A stretch of DNA of 11,516 bases. It comes from Rubrivivax sp. (GTDB lineage Bacteria; Pseudomonadota; Gammaproteobacteria; Burkholderiales; Burkholderiaceae). Position numbers and translations under genes: made by a program. The stretch covers positions 1 through 11,516 of the forward strand of contig SEEY01000061.1 of NCBI GenBank assembly GCA_004211235.1, written 5' to 3'. Under the pieces are notes generated by a model that saw only the letters and a program-made list of their open reading frames with translations, did no database searches and was not told where the DNA came from. Positions 6,927 through 11,516 of the stretch are shown here, piece after piece. Position 1 is the first letter of the stretch. Each line of letters begins with the position of its first letter.

Positions 6927-8567
6927 TCACTTCGCGCGGCCCATCTTGACCTTGAGCATCATGGGCTCGGCGGGCAGGTTCAGGCCGTAGTCGACCTGGT
7001 CGCCATTCCACACACGCTCCATGACCCAGCGGCCCTGCGCGTCGAAGCGGCCCTGCTCGGCGCGCAGCATCATGCCGCTCGTGCCTTCCGCGGGCTCCAT
7101 GCGCACGCGCACGCGCTGGCCGATGATGAGGAACTCGTCCGGGCCGATCTGCGCGATGGCGGCGCCGCCGTCCGGCTGCTCGGTGCCGGCCGCCGGCTTG
7201 GCGAATTCACCGCCCCAGGCGGACTCGCCGAAGCGGCCCAGTCGGTAGGTCAGCTTGGCCGTCCAGCCGGGGAAGTCCAGCTGCTGCGGCTTGCGGTCGT
7301 CGCCCTCGCCGATGCCACGCGTCTTGCCGTCGAAGGCCCATTGCGCCCACTGGCGCTGGATGGGCGCGAACATGCGGTACACGCGCTCGAAGGGCTCGAC
7401 CAGCGCCTTGTCGGTGGCGGTCGTGCCGAGCGGGTAGTTGGTGTAGTTGAAGTAGTCGATGCCGAACGGCGACACGCCGATGGCACCGCGGCCGAGCATC
7501 GAATAGAGCTGGCGGCCGTAGCCCGGCTTGGTGCCGATCTCGGGGATCCACAGCGCGTTGTCCGGGCGCTGGAACAGCCGCAAATTGGCGTTCACCTGCT
7601 CGGATTCAACGCTGTAGATGTCGGGGCTGACGATGTCCAGCGCGGGCGCAGCGGCCTTGTAGATGTCGATGACGTCCCAGGTCGGGCCGCCGCTGGCGAA
7701 GTCCTTGTTCCAGGGCTTGGGCGGTTGGTCGAGCGGGTTGCGCAGCGCGTTGTTGACGTACATCGGCAGGTCGTAGACGGCCTTGCCGGCGGCAGCGATC
7801 TCGCCGATGTAGCGGGCGATGGCCCAGGCGTGGAAGTACTCGTTGGCGTAGTCGCCATAGACCTCGCGCCAGGTGCCCGAGCTTGCCGCCTTGGGCTTCT
7901 GCCGCGCCAGCACGGCGGCCGGCACGGGCTGCTCGAAGGCGGCCTGCGCGGCGGGCGCGAAGTCACGCACCAGGCCGTAGGTGCCGACCTCGTTCTCCAC
8001 CTGCACCATCAGCACGGTGCGGTCGGTGGAATCGATCTTCTTCAGGTGGCCCATCAGCGCGACGAAGGCCTTCTTGTCGGCCTTCAGCGTCTCGGCACCG
8101 AAGGGGCTCAAGGAGTAGTTGGGCTTGCCTTCCTTGTCGATGTTGGCGGGGAAGCGCTTCGGATCGAGCTTGACCCACTCGGGCGTGTACTGGGCGCTGG
8201 TGTTCTTCCAGGTGCCGAACCACAGGATGACGAGGTGCTTCTTCTGCTGCCGCGCCTCCTTGACGAGCGTGTCGACGAAGCTGAAATCGAACCGGCCCTC
8301 GACCGGCTCGACCTGCTCCCAGGCGACCGGCATCAGTACGGTGTTGGCCTTCAGGTCGTTGGCCGCGTCCCAGACGGGCTTGAGCGCGCCGGGATAGTTG
8401 CTGGAGTTGTGCGCCTGCGCACCGAGGATGAGGAAAGGCTTGCCGTCCACCAGCAAGGCATGGCGGCCGTCGCGTTCCACGAGGCGGGGCGGCTCGGCGG
8501 CGGTTGCAGCTTGTGCGGTGAGCAGGCAGGCCAGAGCCGCCGAGAAAAGAAGCTTCATCTTCAGCAT
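6927..8567 (-). CDS. GH35 family beta-galactosidase with DUF5597-type C-terminal domain, exported
   Basis: A 546-residue retaining beta-galactosidase of family 35, resembling in size and layout the Cellvibrio japonicus xyloglucan enzyme Bgl35A, which strips galactose from xyloglucan oligosaccharides. Residues 1-24 are a signal peptide (basic MLKMK start, hydrophobic core, ATAA end). The (beta/alpha)8 domain covers about 28-385, with [15 protein letters not shown] near its start, the acid/base Glu193 in [12 protein letters not shown] and the nucleophile Glu343 in LWIPEIGT. Residues about 400-540 form the C-terminal region typical of DUF5597, including [14 protein letters not shown]. Cys14 does not form a proper lipobox, so a soluble periplasmic enzyme is favoured. 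Two ATGs (8567 and 8558) are possible; the first is used, with only a weak GAGA upstream. It follows the receptor by 67 bp that contain a strong hairpin. Confidence 0.92.
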   Translation of the reverse strand: MLKMKLLFSAALACLLTAQAATAAEPPRLVERDGRHALLVDGKPFLILGAQAHNSSNYPGALKPVWDAANDLKANTVLMPVAWEQVEPVEGRFDFSFVDTLVKEARQQKKHLVILWFGTWKNTSAQYTPEWVKLDPKRFPANIDKEGKPNYSLSPFGAETLKADKKAFVALMGHLKKIDSTDRTVLMVQVENEVGTYGLVRDFAPAAQAAFEQPVPAAVLARQKPKAASSGTWREVYGDYANEYFHAWAIARYIGEIAAAGKAVYDLPMYVNNALRNPLDQPPKPWNKDFASGGPTWDVIDIYKAAAPALDIVSPDIYSVESEQVNANLRLFQRPDNALWIPEIGTKPGYGRQLYSMLGRGAIGVSPFGIDYFNYTNYPLGTTATDKALVEPFERVYRMFAPIQRQWAQWAFDGKTRGIGEGDDRKPQQLDFPGWTAKLTYRLGRFGESAWGGEFAKPAAGTEQPDGGAAIAQIGPDEFLIIGQRVRVRMEPAEGTSGMMLRAEQGRFDAQGRWVMERVWNGDQVDYGLNLPAEPMMLKVKMGRAK

Positions 8568-8594
8568 CGGTGTTCAGGGTCTCGGAGATGGGGG

Positions 8595-8621
8595 CCGGCG
8601 GCCGCGGAGCGCGGCCGCCGG
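8595..8621. promoter_or_regulatory. Perfect 12-bp-stem hairpin between the receptor and GH35 genes
   Basis: The arms ccggcggccgcg (8595-8606) and cgcggccgccgg (8610-8621) are exactly complementary around a 3-nt loop. In the transcript the hairpin begins 13 nt after the receptor stop and ends 27 nt before the GH35 start. The following RNA is CCCCCAUCU, not U-rich, so it is not a classical intrinsic terminator. An RNA-stabilising or partially terminating intercistronic structure, keeping receptor mRNA above enzyme mRNA, is the likeliest role (inference). Confidence 0.6.
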
Positions 8622-8634
8622 AGGATGCCACCGT

Positions 8635-11516
8635 TTAGAACGAGTAGCTGCCTTGCACGGCGTAGCGGCGGCCGGTGTAGTTCACCCCGCGCGTCATCAT
8701 GCCGATCTGCTGCTGCATCAACTGGCGCGCCAGCGCGTTGTTCAGGTTCTGCCCTTCCAGGCTGACACTGAAGTGGTCGTTGATGCGGTAGGTCACGCCG
8801 GCATCGACCTGGCCGTAGGCATCGCTCCAGGTCGGGAGCGCCCAGGCCACGCTGTCGCCGTTGGCCAGGCGGCCGTCGCCTCCGCGCGTGCCATTGACGT
8901 TGACGCCCTGCAGGTACTTCGAGCGCCAGCTGTAGGCAATGCGCGCCGAGATCGGGCCGTAGTCATACAGCAGCGCCAGGTTGTAGGCGTGCTTCGACAG
9001 GTTGTACAGCGGCAGGTTGCCGAAGGAGCGGCCGTCGGTGTCGCAACCGTTGATGTTGAGGTTCAGGTTGTCGGCATTGCCGCTGGTGCCGGCGCAGAAA
9101 GGGCTGGAGACCGGGTTGTAGAGCTTGGTCTTGCTGTCGACGTAGGTGTAGTTCGCCTGCACGCCGAGGCCCGAGGCCCAACCCGGGAGCATGTCGAGAT
9201 AGCGCTGGAACGCGATCTCCATGCCGCGGGCGTGGCCCTTGGTGCCGTTGACCGGCGAGGTCACCGTGAAGTTCAGCGGCGCGTTGTTGGCGTCGCGCAG
9301 CGTCACGGTCTGCGCCTGACCGACGATGACGTCCTTCAGCTGCTTGTTGAACAGGGCCACCGTCAGCGAACCGTTCTTGGAGAAGTACCACTCGCCCGTC
9401 AGGTCGAACTGGTCCGACTTGATCGGCTTGAGCATCGGGTTGCCATTGGCGGTGCCGGTGAAGTTGATGGCATCGACGACGACGGTGCTCGGGTCACCCG
9501 GATTCGGGCCAGGCACGTTGTGCTGCGTCGTGGTCATCGACAACGACGTGTAGGCCTGCAGCTGCGAGAAGTCTGGCCGGGCAATGGCCTTGGCGGCCGC
9601 GGCGCGGAACTGCAGCGCATCGCTGAACTTGTAGCGCAGGTTCAGGCTCGGCATCACATCGGTGTAGTTCTGCTTGGCGTCGATCGGGCTGCTGAAGCTG
9701 TTGATCGAAGGAACTGGCAAGCCTGTGCTCGGGCCCGACGGCACCGTCTTGCTGAACACCGTGTAGCCCTTGGCCTTCATCTCGGTGCGCACTGCGCGCA
9801 GGCCGAGGTTGCCGTCAATGGGCGTACCGACGTCGGTGAAGTCGAAGCGCAGTTGCGCGTACGCGGCCTGCGAGCGCTCGTGCTGCTCGTTCGTGCCTTC
9901 CGGCGCGGTGCCGAAGGTCGCCGGCGTCCAGGTGCCGCAGCCGGAGGAGTCGCCGTTGTGCAGGTCGCCGCAGGCGATGTCGTGGAACCTGTGCAGTGCC
10001 GCGTAGGAGCCAGGGTAGCCCTGGGCCAGAGACACGTCCGGCACGTAGACCGCCGGCACCGTCTGCCCGCCGAAGAAGTTCTTGAACTCGTGCAGGGCGA
10101 CGGGCGCCTTGTAGCGCGGGTCGCTCAGGTAGGCCACGTCCTTGATGTCCCAGCCGCGTTGCCAGGTCTGCGTGATGGCAGCCCAGTTGTAGCTGGGGTT
10201 GGAGTTGATCGTCGTCGCGTCGCGGTCGGTCAGGCGCACGCCGAACTGCAGGTCCTGCAGCACCGGGTGGTCGAAGTTCCACTTGCCGTCAGCGCGCCAG
10301 GCCTTCTGCTCGGCGGTGCTGCGGTCCAGGTGTTCCATCGTGAACGCCCAGTAGTAGCTGCCGAGGTTCTTGAGCGCCGCGAGGTCGGTGCTGTCGAACA
10401 CGACGCGGGGCGTGGAGCCGGTCAGGTCCAGCGTTTCCTTGGGCATCAGCAGGCCGGTCGCCACGGTCGAGTCGAAGCCGTTGGTGTTGGACTTGACGAG
10501 CTGCAGGTCGGTGCTGACCGTCAGGCGGTCGCTGACCTTCCACTTCAGGTTCCAGCCCAGGTCCCGGGTCTTGGACTTGCGCGACATGTAGCGCGTGTCG
10601 GCGCCGAAGTTGACGCCGCCATCGGCCGGCGCCGTCAAGGTGCCGGACTGCAGCACGTTGTTGGCGTTGTACTTGGCGTCGCTGCCGATGACGAGGTTCC
10701 AGGGGTTGGTCTGGGCGAACAGCGCGTTCTCGTCCCACTGCATGCGGTACTTGGACTGGAAGTAGGTCAGCGAGCTGCTGACGTCGTCCTTGCGCCACTG
10801 CACCGCGGCGTACAGGCCGTCGCGATTGCGTTCGAAGTTGGAGTCGCGCCATTGCGCGCCCTTGGGCGCCCAGTGCGTGCCGTCGACCTTGTAGTAGGGC
10901 TCGACCTGCCACAGGTCAGTGCGCGTCGTGCTCTCGCTGTGTGCCACGCTCATCAGCATGCCGACGTCGCCGATGTCGGTCTTCCAGCGGTTGGAGACCA
11001 GGCCGGAGGCGGCCGGCGCCCACTTGCCCTGCAGCGCGTTGTAGTTGCCGCTGACCGAAGCGCCGAGCTTGAAGCCGCTGTAGTCGAAGGGCAGGGCGGT
11101 GCGCAGGTTCACCAGGCCGCCGACGGCGCCTTCAATCTGCGCAGCCGACGGGTTCTTGTAGATGTCGACGCCGGCGAGCAGTTCGGGCGGCACGTCCTCG
11201 AAGTTCAGCGCGCGGCCGCCGTTGGCGGAGAAGGTGTCGCGGCCATTCACTTCGGAACGGACGAAGGACAAGCCGCGGATGTTCACGCTCGAGCCTTCCA
11301 CCGAGTAGTGCTCGGGGTCGCCCTTGGCCATGGTGCGGTCGATGGTCACGCCGACGACGCGCTGCAGCACCTCGGTGACGGAGCGGTCCGGCAGCTTGCC
11401 GATGTCGTCGGCGACGATGGAGTCGACGATTTCATCGGAGTTCTGCTTGATCTTCTGGGCGGACTCCAGGGCCGCGCGGCGGCCGCTGACGACGACGGTC
11501 TCGACCTTCTGGACGG
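8635..11516 (-). CDS. TonB-dependent outer-membrane receptor (Xanthomonas/Caulobacter carbohydrate type), 5' end beyond the window
   Basis: Active outer-membrane importer powered by TonB-ExbBD, probably for oligosaccharides. The frame stays open to the right edge with 959 residues visible; the signal peptide and true start are outside. The visible part begins with a TonB-box-like KVETVVVS, followed by a plug domain (to about residue 140) with IVADDIGKLPDRSVTEVLQR, EGSSVNIRGL, FEDVPPELLAGVDIYKNPSA and IEGAVGGLVNLRT. This pattern belongs to the TonB-dependent receptors common in Xanthomonas and Caulobacter (TIGR01782-like). The rest, about 800 residues, alternates short Tyr/Trp-rich strands and long loops, as in a 22-strand barrel. 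It ends GSYSF with a terminal Phe, the outer-membrane assembly signal. Two Cys pairs lie in probable outer loops. It heads the visible cluster, and the locus promoter is expected upstream beyond 11516. Linked GH35 and GH95 point to a galactose- and fucose-bearing plant glycan, most likely xyloglucan. Confidence 0.93.
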   Translation of the reverse strand, partial: VQKVETVVVSGRRAALESAQKIKQNSDEIVDSIVADDIGKLPDRSVTEVLQRVVGVTIDRTMAKGDPEHYSVEGSSVNIRGLSFVRSEVNGRDTFSANGGRALNFEDVPPELLAGVDIYKNPSAAQIEGAVGGLVNLRTALPFDYSGFKLGASVSGNYNALQGKWAPAASGLVSNRWKTDIGDVGMLMSVAHSESTTRTDLWQVEPYYKVDGTHWAPKGAQWRDSNFERNRDGLYAAVQWRKDDVSSSLTYFQSKYRMQWDENALFAQTNPWNLVIGSDAKYNANNVLQSGTLTAPADGGVNFGADTRYMSRKSKTRDLGWNLKWKVSDRLTVSTDLQLVKSNTNGFDSTVATGLLMPKETLDLTGSTPRVVFDSTDLAALKNLGSYYWAFTMEHLDRSTAEQKAWRADGKWNFDHPVLQDLQFGVRLTDRDATTINSNPSYNWAAITQTWQRGWDIKDVAYLSDPRYKAPVALHEFKNFFGGQTVPAVYVPDVSLAQGYPGSYAALHRFHDIACGDLHNGDSSGCGTWTPATFGTAPEGTNEQHERSQAAYAQLRFDFTDVGTPIDGNLGLRAVRTEMKAKGYTVFSKTVPSGPSTGLPVPSINSFSSPIDAKQNYTDVMPSLNLRYKFSDALQFRAAAAKAIARPDFSQLQAYTSLSMTTTQHNVPGPNPGDPSTVVVDAINFTGTANGNPMLKPIKSDQFDLTGEWYFSKNGSLTVALFNKQLKDVIVGQAQTVTLRDANNAPLNFTVTSPVNGTKGHARGMEIAFQRYLDMLPGWASGLGVQANYTYVDSKTKLYNPVSSPFCAGTSGNADNLNLNINGCDTDGRSFGNLPLYNLSKHAYNLALLYDYGPISARIAYSWRSKYLQGVNVNGTRGGDGRLANGDSVAWALPTWSDAYGQVDAGVTYRINDHFSVSLEGQNLNNALARQLMQQQIGMMTRGVNYTGRRYAVQGSYSF
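11485..11508 (-). other. TonB box of the receptor
   Basis: These codons read KVETVVVS, just ahead of the plug domain. An E-x-V-V-V-like stretch in this place is the usual energy-coupling box that pairs with TonB. Assignment is by position and resemblance. Confidence 0.6.

Noticed and set aside
4430..6949. Long plus-strand open frame (839 codons) opposite GH95; similar long plus-strand frames at 1592-3109, 3157-4509 and 6864-8765
   Set aside because: Low-complexity Ala/Gly/Arg/His/Gln-rich translations opposite genes with clear catalytic motifs. Such antisense frames are common in GC-rich DNA where stop codons are rare.
8524..8567. Lipoprotein signal in GH35 (Cys14)
   Set aside because: The residues before the Cys (AALAC) do not fit the lipobox, which wants Leu/Val/Ile at -3, and the hydrophobic segment before it is short. 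A normal cleavage after ATAA fits better.
8635..11370. Receptor gene starting at the GTG at 11370
   Set aside because: The frame continues upstream with a TonB box and the first part of the plug domain (11371-11514), so the GTG is an internal Val codon.

Overview
The window is one tightly packed minus-strand gene cluster from a GC-rich proteobacterium. The TonB-dependent receptor is of the Xanthomonas/Caulobacter type, and the GC richness and codon use suggest Burkholderiales (Roseateles-like) or Xanthomonadales. The taxon is inferred from style only. No RNA gene, insertion sequence, CRISPR array or phage gene is visible. The longest gap between genes is 121 bp.

In order of transcription (high to low coordinate) it holds: (1) a 5'-truncated TonB-dependent outer-membrane receptor, 8635-11516; (2) an exported GH35 beta-galactosidase with a DUF5597-type tail, 6927-8567; (3) an exported GH95 alpha-L-fucosidase / alpha-L-galactosidase, 4553-6865; (4) a cytoplasmic GH1 beta-glycosidase, 3073-4431; (5) a GPH-family sugar:cation symporter, 1649-3076; (6) a GH43 arabinofuranosidase/xylosidase with a Tat-type signal and a C-terminal beta-sandwich, 78-1652; (7) the first 27 codons of another exported protein, 1-81, also with an Arg-rich, Tat-like leader.

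Together they read as a carbohydrate-utilisation locus. The receptor imports oligosaccharides across the outer membrane. GH35, GH95 and GH43 trim galactose, fucose (or L-galactose) and arabinose/xylose side groups in the periplasm. The symporter moves the trimmed sugar across the inner membrane, and GH1 finishes it in the cytoplasm. Receptor + GH35 + GH95 matches the xyloglucan loci known from Cellvibrio japonicus and Xanthomonas, so fucogalacto-xyloglucan is the best substrate guess. The expected GH31 alpha-xylosidase and the endo-xyloglucanase are not in the window, so that assignment is inference.

Regulatory layout: the last four genes are chained by three 4-bp stop/start overlaps (GTGA, ATGA, ATGA), each with a Shine-Dalgarno-like motif inside the preceding gene. 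The receptor and GH35 are separated by a perfect 12-bp-stem hairpin without a U-tract. A 17-bp imperfect direct repeat lies just before and across the GH1 start. The locus promoter and any regulator lie beyond the right edge or elsewhere.
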